Assembly (NCBI RefSeq): GCF_964204645.1
Contig: NC_134027.1
Span: forward strand, 12,822,485 to 12,886,484
Source of the DNA: Tubulanus polymorphus
Taxonomy: Eukaryota; Nemertea; Palaeonemertea; Tubulaniformes; Tubulanidae
Direction: 5' to 3'
DNA length: 64,000 bases
This document shows, piece by piece, positions 61,001 to 64,000 of this stretch (positions are counted from its first letter, which is position 1; the number at the start of each line of letters is the position of its first letter). Made by a program: the position numbers and the translations under genes. The notes under the pieces are model-generated. The model saw only the letters and a list, made by a program, of their open reading frames with translations, had not been told where the DNA came from and did not search any database.

Positions 61001-62119
61001 CACCTGTGAGGATAGTCATGGGGATAACACTTCATCACTGGGTAACCGATGTAGACAATTCAATGATATGGTGAGCCCTTCATGCGCCTCAAAACTTTCC
61101 ATAATTCATCACGATTTTGGGACCTTTAGGTACAACAGGCTATGATATTCATAGCTAGGATCATGGATATAGGCAAATGACGCGTTACAGACAACCTTTT
61201 ATCGGATTATCAGTTCTATATCGATACAGCATTATGGGACTATATCCATGGCAGTAGATATACTACGGGTGTTGTTCGGTGAACGGAAGAATTTTTTACC
61301 AGCAACGATCTATATATGGTCTTCGACCATAAAAAATCGGCAGATTTTTGTATACGTACAAAATGGATGGTCCCTGAGGAAGGTGGTATTTGACTGGAAT
61401 TCTGTGGAGTGAGTTGATCTCAACCCTAGCCCCATCTCCACCAAAATTTTGTCCCCTGATTGGTGTTATTAGTAAACGCCTTCTCTCTCAGGTATGCTGA
61501 ATAAGCTGTTTTGAGTGTCAAATTCGCTCTTAAATGCAGCTGTTGGTATCTATTTTCTTAAAAATGCTCAGTCCAGTAAAATGCTCTTATCATTGAAAAT
61601 GTCTCACCCTTCAATTATCAAGGATACATCTCTGATCATTACCATTCATTTTCCATTTGGTTTAGGTGTGAAATGCAAATTGATTGGCATTTTGCAAAGA
61701 AATCAACTTAGATAAAAATGCAAGCTGTATATTGTTGCATCAGCTTTCAAAAAATGCATTCCAATCACGTGCACGATGTATTTCAATTAGTACAATAGAC
61801 ATGAACACGATTTCCTCAACATGTAAACAATGTACAATTTTCTTAAGTTTATTCTAAGCTGTGCTATAACTGCTTATGATTATGATTCTAAAAGCTCACC
61901 TGCAGGATCAACCACATCCTTATAATTTTGACCAGATTCAAAATTAGATAGAGGTGTATTACATGCTGTGGAAAATGGCATAACTTTGAAACCACGGTAT
62001 ACAAGACCCTTATCGTAGAGCTGCTTGAAATTGAACCAAATGGTTTCCATAAACCATGGATACATGGTTTTGTAATCATTTTTGAAGTCAATCCATCGAC
62101 CAAGCCTTGTAACAATTTT
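15917..62119 (-). CDS. IARS1: Cytosolic isoleucyl-tRNA synthetase, spliced gene (5' part beyond window)
   Basis: Charges tRNA-Ile with isoleucine in the cytosol; in animals the enzyme belongs to the multi-synthetase complex. Twenty minus-strand exons (listed separately) give about 1,020 residues in family order: catalytic-core half, CP1 editing domain ([23 protein letters not shown]), second catalytic half ([16 protein letters not shown]), anticodon-binding region ([18 protein letters not shown]), and the eukaryotic C-terminal extension with one LLENPKGD repeat. All introns are GT-AG and all phases match. The N-terminal ~150 residues with the HIGH box are not here. One exon of probably 78 bp, between 44054 and 41290, was not found. 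The C-terminus stops after one LLENP repeat, whereas the human protein, as I recall it, has two. Confidence 0.95.
16159..16389 (-). CDS. IARS1: IARS1 exon: C-terminal repeat with LLENPKGD
   Basis: Acceptor CATTTAG, donor GTATGC. Encodes [13 protein letters not shown] and [15 protein letters not shown], the repeat unit of the metazoan C-terminal extension. Seventy-seven codons, phase 0 to 0. Confidence 0.9.
16390..17279. other. IARS1 intron, first part: nothing recognised
   Basis: Part of the 6.7-kb intron between 23074 and 16389. AT-rich, with no coding sequence and no clear repeat boundary that I can see. Confidence 0.4.
17280..17960 (-). mobile_element. Old DIRS retrotransposon fragment
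   Basis: The minus strand at 17330-17390 encodes [19 protein letters not shown], matching the RT peptide of the fuller DIRS element at 27730-33444. At 17618-17720 a GGGGGAAATGAAAATG stretch, with flanking sequence about the Gag-like ORF, is also shared (compare 32368-32470). The order is rearranged and the frames are broken. It is a decayed relative of the large element. Confidence 0.65.
18540..19434 (+). repeat. Gene-fragment repeat R2, copy A (upstream region plus first coding exon)
   Basis: Shares TACGGTCCACATC, TTTCGTAGGGTACAGGTAGG and GTATGGCCGCGGAAGC with copies B (46340-47400) and C (54440-55545). Near the end an ATG (19264) opens a reading frame starting [16 protein letters not shown], and a splice-donor-like GTAAAC follows at 19411. 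Relative to copy C there is a one-base loss inside the exon. It looks like the 5' end of a host gene multiplied with its promoter. I do not recognise the protein. Confidence 0.6.
19435..21920. other. IARS1 intron, middle part: minor repeats only
   Basis: A segment at 19640-19760 recurs at 44785-44900. Two short segments, at 20728-20765 and 21294-21330, share GTAGTGGGTTTTCCCC and CAAATAGAC. The 102-codon ORF at 19875-20183 has no recognisable feature. Nothing else can be supported. Confidence 0.35.
21944..22575 (+). repeat. Tandem repeat block with AAATTCAAGATGGCTGCC units
   Basis: About five degenerate units, each starting near AAATTCAAGATGGC, followed by TGGTGGCCATATTTAA, GACATCTCACCTACCCC and ATCCTCACAC, with unit spacing roughly 90-150 bp. 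After a nested MITE, the piece at 22900-22960 ends AAAAGTGAACCAATAGTCCA, resembling the right end of R1. Probably a relative of the R1 family. Confidence 0.55.
22683..22861. mobile_element. 179-bp MITE with inverted ends
   Basis: The left end CAGCCAACCCCTGATATACC and the right end GGGATATCGGGGGTTGACTG are imperfect inverted copies (about 22 bp). Inside there are repeated GGCGGTA-type motifs. A related scrap is at 50630-50680. Flanking bases are TA on the left and AA on the right. No coding capacity. Confidence 0.65.
23074..23241 (-). CDS. IARS1: IARS1 exon: eukaryotic C-terminal extension
   Basis: Acceptor TTTTCAG, donor GTAAAT. Encodes [17 protein letters not shown] and [17 protein letters not shown], equivalent to the extension that follows the anticodon-binding domain in animal enzymes. 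Fifty-six codons, phase 0 to 0. Confidence 0.88.
23242..25326. other. IARS1 intron with a short tandem block
   Basis: At 24390-24720 three repeats of an ACAAGCACCACCTGTACA-like unit occur, with TTGGGAAAA-GGCTCT and TTAGGCCC-type followers (about 110-130 bp spacing). The rest holds no recognisable feature. Confidence 0.4.
25327..25422 (-). CDS. IARS1: IARS1 exon: [20 protein letters not shown] block
   Basis: Acceptor TTTACAG, donor GTAGAT. Encodes [19 protein letters not shown] and IQKLRKK. Thirty-two codons, phase 0 to 0. It is separated from the previous exon by a 9.4-kb intron containing the DIRS element. Confidence 0.93.
25501..26378 (-). mobile_element. 0.88-kb TIR element carrying a zinc-finger ORF
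   Basis: Exact 12-bp inverted ends CAGAGATGCTAG / CTAGCATCTCTG are flanked by a direct repeat GAAATG (25495-25500 and 26379-26384). Inner ends are rich in CCGGAATT. On the minus strand (25480-25770) an ORF begins [21 protein letters not shown], a C2H2/BED-like finger with CxxC and H...H, of the sort found at transposase N-termini. The transposase body is missing, so the element is non-autonomous. CAG-type ends suggest hAT-like, but a 6-bp target repeat is not the usual 8 bp. Confidence 0.65.
25996..26036. repeat. Near-perfect 38-bp palindrome
   Basis: AATTAAGATGATATTTA is followed immediately by its inverse, TAAATATCATCTTAATT. It lies near the middle of the TIR element at 25501-26378 and could form a cruciform or be the joint of two inverted halves. 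Confidence 0.7.
26895..27098. repeat. Direct tandem duplication, 102-bp unit x2
   Basis: Units at 26895-26996 and 26997-27098 start GAGGAATCTCAAGTCAA and end CGTTTTCGGCA, with only a few mismatches. They are non-coding; a recent local duplication. Confidence 0.8.
27454..27728. mobile_element. Small inverted-end element related to the DIRS termini
   Basis: The ends are inverted copies: CAATTTTTGGAACTAAAATT at the left and AATTTTAATTCCAAAAATTG at the right, followed inwards by GAGTAGTACTTACCC and its inverse. The interior (27511-27610) matches, in inverse, the right-hand region of the DIRS element (33305-33430), including TACGACCCGGCCCTGCGG. It directly abuts the DIRS left end. A further scrap with the same TTTTTGGAACTAAAATTT end is at 38258-38300. 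Confidence 0.6.
28027..29200 (-). pseudogene. DIRS tyrosine recombinase
   Basis: The N-terminal core-binding part (about 28640-29150) has [19 protein letters not shown] and WSHFADWC. The catalytic part, after a frame change near 28625, has [12 protein letters not shown] (first Arg), [11 protein letters not shown] and, beyond an in-frame stop at 28252-28254, [10 protein letters not shown] (HxxR) and [16 protein letters not shown] with the nucleophilic Tyr. Phage-integrase-like enzymes of this type join circular DIRS DNA into the genome. Confidence 0.85.
30573..30618 (-). ncRNA. Hammerhead ribozyme motif, left arm (inverted copy)
   Basis: Exact inverse of the right-arm motif; the CTGATGA core reads on the minus strand at 30607-30613. 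A transcript through both arms would carry one ribozyme and one antiribozyme and would fold back on itself. Confidence 0.65.
30953..30998 (+). ncRNA. Hammerhead ribozyme motif, right arm
   Basis: Core CTGATGA at 30958-30964, stem II GGG...CCC around ATATGAT, then GAA and a very short stem III before TTC/GTG. CAC before the core can pair with the GTG after the cleavage position, giving stem I. Minimal stem III is a known trait of Penelope-element hammerheads. Activity is not shown. Confidence 0.65.
31568..33124 (-). pseudogene. DIRS Gag-like region
   Basis: The first piece (32531-33124) starts at about 33109 with a proline-rich MPPPPKG and a cysteine/histidine cluster ([24 protein letters not shown]), then a long arginine/serine/proline-rich stretch built from GACCGG-type repeats. 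The second piece (31867-32499) encodes [31 protein letters not shown] and a helical region ending DMARLFSG. The third (31568-31866) is a serine/glycine-rich basic tail. This matches the nucleocapsid-like ORF of DIRS elements; function is inferred from position. Confidence 0.65.
32545..32760. repeat. ACCGG-rich degenerate repeat inside the DIRS Gag-like ORF
   Basis: Runs of GGACCGG, CCGAACCGG and GACCGGTG recur irregularly. In the minus-strand frame they encode the arginine/serine/proline-rich stretch. It is locally GC-rich against AT-rich surroundings. Confidence 0.6.
33445..34790. other. IARS1 intron beyond the DIRS element: nothing recognised
   Basis: AT-rich; no ORF of note, no clear repeat boundaries. 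It continues the intron between 35081-34791 and 25422. Confidence 0.4.
34791..35081 (-). CDS. IARS1: IARS1 exon: ELNIRK to EAHSDSD block
   Basis: Acceptor ATTAAAG, donor GTAAGT. Encodes [35 protein letters not shown] and the [16 protein letters not shown] segment typical of the eukaryotic enzyme. Ninety-seven codons, phase 0 to 0. Confidence 0.94.
35815..36420. repeat. Repeat R3, partial copy 1
   Basis: Starts AGAGCCCCAAGGGGCACTAT followed by GGCCAGCC, as in the full copies at 55791-56626 and 57350-58184. It shares TTCATAAAATGGCAAATGATG, AATCTTTTCCCTTGGTCTTA, GAGCACATGGCTAATTAGCA and TACCGCGGGTTCA, then diverges. Non-coding. Confidence 0.65.
36560..36985 (+). mobile_element. LINE 3' end (RT C-terminal domain)
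   Basis: The plus strand encodes [13 protein letters not shown], then after a short gap [32 protein letters not shown] and [14 protein letters not shown]. This is the recurrent C-terminal signature of CR1/L2-like ORF2 (RAF...LWN-LP, LKTHLF). The remnant ends in AATAAATTATTATTAATA. It is 5' truncated as usual for LINEs. Confidence 0.8.
36994..37380 (+). repeat. R1 repeat, right-half fragment
   Basis: Shares AATGACACCA-GATGGC-type start, TGGCAAACCA, TTGAGTCCGATCGACC, GATCAAG-ATAATT and GGGTAGATACATGT with the right half of R1 at 14150-14590. Both ends are missing. Confidence 0.65.
37633..37716 (-). CDS. IARS1: IARS1 exon: [12 protein letters not shown] block
   Basis: Acceptor CTTTCAG, donor GTAAGC. 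Encodes [18 protein letters not shown] and QSLEKYILE. Twenty-eight codons, phase 0 to 0. Confidence 0.92.
38142..38244 (-). CDS. IARS1: IARS1 exon: [11 protein letters not shown] block
   Basis: Acceptor TTTTTAG, donor GTAATG. Encodes [18 protein letters not shown], then [16 protein letters not shown]. Phase 2 in, phase 0 out. The adjoining intron starts with a fragment of the DIRS-associated terminal repeat. Confidence 0.92.
38612..38775 (+). repeat. TTAA-flanked MITE, left-end fragment
   Basis: Starts TTAACCCATTAGCACTCAAG and matches the left two thirds of the complete copy at 40190-40420 up to CTAAGTCCTCGAAATAC. The right end is absent. Confidence 0.7.
38776..40185. other. IARS1 intron: nothing recognised
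   Basis: No coding sequence or clear repeat. The short ORFs in this stretch lack any family signature. Confidence 0.35.
40190..40420. mobile_element. 231-bp MITE with TTAA target repeats (piggyBac-like)
   Basis: TTAA at 40186-40189 and 40421-40424 flanks inverted ends CCCATTAGCACTCA / TGAGTGCTAATGGG. TTAA duplication is the mark of piggyBac-type (and Kolobok) transposition. A right-end copy finishes at 40866 and a left-end copy starts at 38612. Confidence 0.8.
40795..40862. repeat. TTAA MITE, right-end fragment
   Basis: TCTGAGGAGTAATTGACACT through TGAGTGCTAATGGG and TTAA (40863-40866) repeats the right end of the complete copy. The left part is not recognisable. Confidence 0.7.
41169..41290 (-). 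CDS. IARS1: IARS1 exon: PFLTELMY block
   Basis: Acceptor TTCTAG, donor GTAAGT. Encodes [19 protein letters not shown] and [11 protein letters not shown]. Phase 0 in, phase 2 out. The start fits only if a preceding exon, not located, ends in phase 0. Confidence 0.88.
41291..43050. other. IARS1 intron where one exon is expected but not found
   Basis: I read the minus strand for a ~78-base exon encoding the ALETLF-type helix and found none between 41291 and 44053. 41868-41925 resembles the TTAA MITE interior. A run of nine G lies at 42280-42288. Confidence 0.4.
42746..42854. repeat. Hairpin repeat, 38-bp arms
   Basis: Arms at 42746-42783 and 42817-42854 are near-perfect inverses: AGATACATTCACAGTCAGTT versus AACTGACTGTGAATGTATCT. 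The spacer of about 33 bases includes AAGATGGCC. It may be a tiny foldback element. Confidence 0.75.
43058..43498 (+). mobile_element. 3' coding tail of an LTR retrotransposon (uncertain)
   Basis: An ORF of 95 codons (43058-43345), then a non-coding part ending in ACAAGGGGGCA (43487-43497), a polypurine-tract-like run next to an LTR-like start. The encoded peptide has two cysteines and an N-glycosylation-like [10 protein letters not shown] but no family signature that I recognise. Its assignment rests on the adjoining LTR. Confidence 0.35.
43499..43998 (+). repeat. LTR-like sequence
   Basis: Begins TGTCACCCTAATATAAG just after a purine run and ends near GATACAACA. It contains an AATAAAG polyadenylation-like signal (about 43902-43908) followed by a GT-rich part, as in R-U5. 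The TG...CA limits, about 500 bp, fit a retrotransposon LTR. The second LTR is not in the window. Confidence 0.5.
44054..44266 (-). CDS. IARS1: IARS1 exon: anticodon-binding helices, NWYVRMNR
   Basis: Acceptor ATTACAG, donor GTAAGA. Encodes [32 protein letters not shown] and [14 protein letters not shown]. Seventy-one codons, phase 0 to 0. The next expected ~26 residues (an ALETLF-type helix) are not found downstream. Confidence 0.94.
44501..44729 (-). CDS. IARS1: IARS1 exon: KMSKR catalytic loop and start of the anticodon-binding region
   Basis: Acceptor after TCTAAAAG, donor GTAATG. The class I signature KMSKR is at 44705-44719, followed by [32 protein letters not shown] and [13 protein letters not shown]. 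Phase 2 in, phase 0 out. Confidence 0.96.
45047..46283 (+). repeat. TIR element R1, copy 2
   Basis: Collinear with 13457-14714: the same GGGGTCCAGGGACACCATGC start with CCCACTTGGGA, the same ~150-bp tandem units (about four), the same right half and the TCCCAAGTGGGCTAA end. It lies in the intron between IARS1 exons 47430 and 44729. A left-end scrap lies at 48478-48540 and a right-end scrap at 58965-59035. Confidence 0.75.
46340..47400 (+). repeat. Gene-fragment repeat R2, copy B
   Basis: Same order as copies A and C: shared upstream region, then ATG at 47248 opening the MSSTEV exon. Frame-breaking changes occur in the exon, and the donor position reads AAAGATAAAC (47391-47400), so the GT is lost. 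A GT/GC alternating run is at 46836-46866. It ends about 30 bases from a true IARS1 exon. Confidence 0.6.
47430..47516 (-). CDS. IARS1: IARS1 exon: [13 protein letters not shown] block
   Basis: Acceptor TTTCAG, donor GTAAGT. Encodes [19 protein letters not shown] and NGLVLAS leading into the KMSK loop. It lies only about 30 bases beyond a gene-fragment repeat. Phase 2 in, phase 2 out. Confidence 0.93.
47813..48007 (-). CDS. IARS1: IARS1 exon: catalytic core, [13 protein letters not shown]
   Basis: Acceptor TTTTAG, donor GTATGT. Encodes [20 protein letters not shown], then [16 protein letters not shown] and EGIDQTRG, part of the active-site wall. Phase 2 in, phase 2 out. Confidence 0.95.
48180..48380 (-). 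CDS. IARS1: IARS1 exon: catalytic core, [11 protein letters not shown]
   Basis: Acceptor TTTCAG, donor GTAAAT. Encodes [20 protein letters not shown], then [20 protein letters not shown] and DLHRE. Phase 2 in, phase 2 out. Confidence 0.95.
48478..48545 (+). repeat. R1 left-end scrap
   Basis: GGACACCATGCCCACTTGG followed by TTTCAATATTCAATGCCCCC matches the start of R1. It is truncated after about 65 bases. Confidence 0.55.
49466..49564 (-). CDS. IARS1: IARS1 exon: [15 protein letters not shown] block
   Basis: Acceptor CTCCAG, donor GTAAGT. Encodes [19 protein letters not shown] and the following helix, returning from the editing domain to the catalytic core. Phase 2 in, phase 2 out. Confidence 0.93.
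49565..50860. other. IARS1 intron: nothing firm
   Basis: No coding signature. 50630-50680 carries scraps of the 22683-22861 MITE (GGCGGTATAC, GGCGTTATACCGG). Confidence 0.35.
50860..51275. repeat. Two tandem ~190-bp units related to R1
   Basis: Each unit has AATAGCC-C-AGTTGGC, ATCTTGAA, GACCAG-CCA and GGCTGCACGTGTGTCTGG-type boxes, then ACATGTATAA-CCAAATATC and CGTG-ATAAGGCAACCACA. The units start near 50900 and 51100. The boxes resemble the right half of R1. Confidence 0.6.
51500..52092. mobile_element. 593-bp TIR element with TA target repeat
   Basis: TA at 51498-51499 and 52093-52094 flanks inverted ends CTGTAAAAACCGGCGTATAA / TTATACGGCGGTTTTTACGG. Subterminal GGCGTATAAGTCGAGGTC occurs near both ends. 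No transposase. TA flanks fit the Tc1/mariner superfamily, a broad inference. Confidence 0.75.
52318..52409 (-). CDS. IARS1: IARS1 exon: HSYPFCWR block
   Basis: Acceptor TTTTAG, donor GTATGT. Encodes [16 protein letters not shown] and KHSYPFCWR, a universally conserved IleRS stretch. Phase 0 in, phase 2 out. Confidence 0.93.
52597..52880. repeat. Repeat R3, diverged partial copy
   Basis: GGCCAGCCTG near the start, TCAAAATACACT, then TTGAATTTGC and AGCACATGGCTGATTA in the order of R3. Both ends are incomplete. Confidence 0.5.
52968..53090 (-). CDS. IARS1: IARS1 exon: editing domain, DDYRVC block
   Basis: Acceptor CATCAG, donor GTCAGT. Encodes [14 protein letters not shown] and [18 protein letters not shown]. 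Its first aspartates complete the GxxD end of the editing pocket. Forty-one codons, phase 0 to 0. Confidence 0.93.
53192..53287 (-). CDS. IARS1: IARS1 exon: editing pocket, [12 protein letters not shown]
   Basis: Acceptor ATTTCAG, donor GTATGA. Encodes [12 protein letters not shown] and [14 protein letters not shown], the conserved editing-site signature. Thirty-two codons, phase 0 to 0. Confidence 0.93.
53690..53775 (+). repeat. tRNA-like head of a SINE
   Basis: A-box-like TAGCTCAGAATGG (53709-53721) and a perfect B box GGTTCGAATCC (53746-53756), spaced as in pol III internal promoters. No full tRNA cloverleaf is evident, so a tRNA-derived SINE or decayed tRNA is more likely than a functional tRNA. 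Confidence 0.5.
54440..55545 (+). repeat. Gene-fragment repeat R2, copy C (best preserved)
   Basis: The upstream region is shared with copies A and B. ATG at 55385 opens 49 codons, starting [20 protein letters not shown] and including [19 protein letters not shown], and runs without a stop to AAAG/GTAAAC (donor GT at 55533-55534). The exon keeps phase 1. CAAT- and GC-containing sequence lies upstream, but no TATA box is clear. I do not recognise the protein; a short helical N-terminus is likely. Confidence 0.6.
55791..56626. repeat. Repeat R3, full copy
   Basis: From AGAGCCCCAAGGGGCACTAT to GGCTCAGCCTATGGCTGGCC. The GGCCAGCC near the start and GGCTGGCC at the end are inverse. Length 836, nearly the same as the copy at 57350-58184. 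It contains AT-rich GAATTGGATTTGAT repeats. Non-coding; likely a non-autonomous transposon. Confidence 0.7.
56776..56921 (-). CDS. IARS1: IARS1 exon: editing domain
   Basis: Acceptor TTTGCAG, donor GTAAGT. Encodes [11 protein letters not shown] and [15 protein letters not shown]. Phase 1 in, phase 0 out. It starts about 150 bases from the end of an 835-bp repeat. Confidence 0.92.
57127..57255 (-). CDS. IARS1: IARS1 exon: start of the CP1 editing domain
   Basis: Acceptor ATTTAG, donor GTACGT. Encodes [17 protein letters not shown], the threonine-rich editing-site peptide that helps remove misacylated valine, and NPDMQY. Phase 1 in, phase 1 out. Confidence 0.93.
57350..58184. repeat. Repeat R3, second full copy
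   Basis: Collinear with 55791-56626 across its length, ending GGGTCAGCCTACGGCTGGCC. It lies on the other side of the IARS1 exons at 56776-57255. A diverged piece follows at 58200-58600. Confidence 0.7.
58185..58600. repeat. Repeat R3, diverged tail-to-head fragment
   Basis: Starts AAAGAGCCCCGCACTACAG and shares the TGATTTGAATATGAAAT and ATGAAAAATTAGATTATCAA layout with R3, with lower similarity. Confidence 0.45.
58601..60800. other. IARS1 intron: R1 scrap, otherwise nothing recognised
   Basis: The right end of R1 is at 58965-59035 (AAAAGTGAACGCAATAGCC, TCCCAAGTGGGCTAAAA). No coding signature elsewhere in this stretch. Confidence 0.35.
60804..61145 (+). CDS. Unassigned 113-codon ORF
   Basis: The longest unexplained ORF in the region; less AT-rich than its surroundings, on the strand opposite IARS1. 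The product has no signal peptide, membrane segment or motif that I recognise. It could be a chance ORF, an exon of another gene or part of a transposon. Kept only because of its length and base composition. Confidence 0.15.
   Translation: MIPVGITGNFHCMKKILHSQCFQEIKSGLATDEHSRDHPTDTLPFSVNHALGSIYELLTNVSVRKRTCEDSHGDNTSSLGNRCRQFNDMVSPSCASKLSIIHHDFGTFRYNRL
61900..62119 (-). CDS. IARS1: IARS1 exon: catalytic core, SRLGRWIDF-equivalent block
   Basis: Acceptor TTGCAG precedes 62119; donor GTGAGC follows 61900. Encodes [27 protein letters not shown] and [15 protein letters not shown], the conserved Rossmann-fold segment after the HIGH box. Ends in phase 1. This is the most 5' exon I can find in the window. 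Confidence 0.93.
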
Positions 62120-63230
62120 CTGCAAGAAAGTAAATGATCGTTACAGTTGATTAACTAGAGGACCAAAAGCCTTGTTAGGTCAAAGCATCATCGTTCATAT
62201 TGATCTTGCGAGATTAAGGTATGTAATGGCAGCTAGCTCGATACCAACACATACACTCACAATAAAGGCCCAAAAACAGAACCCTGTAAATAAGTCTCGC
62301 ATTAGCTCATCCGTTGTGCGAACGAGGATACACCACCCAGCAGCCATAGCCAGCCTATTCCATTAAAATAAACCATAGCTTTAGCAGTATATGGCCAGTG
62401 AACAACCAGTTCACAAAAATTATTGACATGCAGAGCAGGTATAGCCATGAAATCGGATTATCCCTGTCAAGTGGATCTGCATATGTAAAGACAAGTTTTT
62501 CTTCATCAAAATGACTACTGGCACACATCAAATTTTAAACATAAATTCAAACGCTACAAAATCGGCCTTGCGTTATCATCTAAATGCTATTTGAATGAAT
62601 AGAAGATTAATTGGATTGCTGGCTTGAGACATCGACAATAGTATGATACACAAGTATTAGAGATGGTGTGCAGCTCATTGATCATGGCGAAGTAAAATTT
62701 CCAGCACCCCAGCCCGAAAAATATGAGGGCCTTTATGAAAAATCGGTCCAATCATACATCCACACATACAGCGTTTAATCAATTTACAGAGCCTGTAGCT
62801 ATCAAGGAATATTCAGAGTGACCCTTACATTTTGGACTATCTTTAGGCCATTCTCATGTGGGATGTACATCTGATAATCCCTTGACAACTTGTGGCAGCT
62901 ATGAAAATTGCCTGTAAATCACCAAATCTGTTATAAGATCACCCAATACCTGGCATGCTAGAGATTCAACAACAAAATTATCTGCATTCCTCTAATTTGG
63001 TCACTGAGCAATTGATCGCCAAGAATCTTTGATTCAACAGCCAATGAAAAGCAAGAAATATTTCTTAATGGCCACCACCAGAGATCATGTGATGACACCC
63101 GTGGAGACACTATGCAGATTGAGAATTGGTCACGAAAGATTTAGTGCACAGACTAAAGCAAAAGTAAATGATTTCTGATTTGACACAAAAAATAACATTA
63201 GTGGAAAACTTAATCATACCATTTTTGTTC
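62120..63230. other. IARS1 intron towards the missing 5' exons: nothing recognised
   Basis: No exon for the HIGH-box region was found. The upstream exons must lie beyond 64000. Confidence 0.4.
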
Positions 63231-63287
63231 ATGATTAGAATACGGCATATCGACAAATTCGAGTTCCTCAATTACTCGTTTGATGGC

Positions 63288-64000
63288 GCTAGTCAGAATC
63301 GGAAATTGGAACCTAAATCCTCCATGCTCTAGTTCATTTGCAATGAAACTCTCTCCCTTCAAGTTTTCAATGAGCGATATTTTACTTACTATATATCGTC
63401 ACGTGTAATCTTTTAAATATGTTATCCTACCACTACGTTGGATATGATAAAACCTCACTGCAAGGGCTAGAAATCACTATAAGTGTCCTAAAATTATCAA
63501 AAAACATTTTGCAACGGCTGAAGATGTAAAGACTGGTTGCCAGGTATCACATGGAGGCAGCACTTGACGGCCCAATTTCGATTGTTGGTTCGAGTCCAGG
63601 TACTTTTCACATTTTTATTATGAATCCATGAGTGTAGTCCTTCTAAAATCAATTTTATTTCGTAATATTTTCTCATATTTATCAGTGACTGCAATGAATT
63701 CACCTTAGAATCTTGAACTCAACAACAAAGTGATGCCACCAGGCACCAGTCATTACTTCCGTCAGCTGCTTCCAGCGTCATCGCTAAATTTGTGATTTTT
63801 GGTAGTTTTTCGACATTTCTAATGATCTTAAGCGTTCAAAGTGAGGTTTTATCAAATTTAACACATTGTCAGGATATCATACTTAAAGGATTATGCGTGC
63901 CTATGTATAGTTAATAAAATATCGCTAACTAAAAACTTGAAGCGAGAGATTTTTATTGCAAATGAACTAGAACATGGCAGATTTAGGTTCCAATTTCCGG
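63288..64000. mobile_element. Long inverted-repeat (foldback) element, cut by the window edge
   Basis: The left arm, about 63288-63466, and the right arm, 63837-64000, are inverse copies with perhaps 80-85% identity. Shared blocks include GCAAATGAACTAGA, AGATTTAGGTTCCAATTTCC-like, AAAATATCGCT and GTGAGGTTTTATCA. The spacer is about 370 bases. The outer end of the right arm is beyond the window. A B-box-like GGTTCGAGTCC (63587-63597) lies in the spacer without an A box. Confidence 0.65.

Noticed and set aside
62403-62535. Minus-strand open stretch upstream of the first located IARS1 exon, considered as another exon
   Set aside because: The translation does not resemble any IleRS segment and no well-placed splice pair gives the needed phase.
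63215-63380. Minus-strand open frame near the right edge, considered as an IARS1 N-terminal exon
   Set aside because: The DNA is part of a long inverted repeat with the window end, and the peptide lacks the HIGH-box context.
63587-63597. Perfect B-box-like GGTTCGAGTCC, considered as a tRNA
   Set aside because: No A box or cloverleaf at the right distance; it lies in the spacer of a foldback element.
1-64000. CRISPR arrays, rRNA genes or bacterial operons
   Set aside because: No regularly spaced identical repeats of CRISPR type, no rRNA sequence and no prokaryotic gene organisation; exons and retroelements show nuclear animal DNA.

Overview
This is eukaryotic, almost certainly invertebrate metazoan, nuclear DNA. 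It is AT-rich. The one host gene I can establish is a widely split cytosolic isoleucyl-tRNA synthetase gene (IARS1) on the minus strand. Everything else I recognise is mobile or virus-derived: BEL/Pao, DIRS, LINE, a Penelope-type ribozyme element, TIR elements, and a relic of a double-stranded DNA virus or Polinton-like element. That mix is common in marine invertebrates such as lophotrochozoans and cnidarians; I cannot name the species.

Layout. 1-3.68 kb: broken BEL/Pao pol on the plus strand, a polypurine tract and a truncated LTR. 3.69-8.69 kb: compact relic of a protein-primed-type PolB element. It has a capsid (penton-like) N-terminus on the minus strand; then, divergently, a multi-zinc-finger/zinc-ribbon gene that I read as VLTF3-like and a 31-codon acidic ORF; then, converging with an overlap of stop codons, a family B DNA polymerase carrying a LAGLIDADG intein in its catalytic YxD motif. 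8.69-10.42 kb: 5' part of a LINE (minus strand). 10.43-13.46 kb: a second broken BEL/Pao (plus strand). 13.46-14.71 kb: a TIR element with internal tandem repeats, seen again at 45.05-46.28 kb.

15.9-62.1 kb: IARS1, 20 coding exons. All splice sites are GT-AG and the reading phase is consistent from exon to exon. The exons encode about 1,020 residues. The first ~150 residues (with the HIGH motif) lie beyond the right edge, and one short exon between 41.29 and 44.05 kb was not found. Its introns hold nearly all other features: a DIRS retrotransposon (27.7-33.4 kb) that is itself split by a 566-bp insertion made of two perfect 245-bp inverted arms, each with a hammerhead-ribozyme motif; a 0.88-kb TIR element with a zinc-finger ORF; three copies of a promoter-plus-first-exon gene fragment; TTAA- and TA-flanked MITEs; a solo LTR; a tRNA-like SINE head; and several copies of an 835-bp repeat.

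The most unusual items are the intein-bearing PolB/VLTF3-like/penton relic and the palindromic double-hammerhead insertion. All calls are from reading the sequence; no database search was possible.
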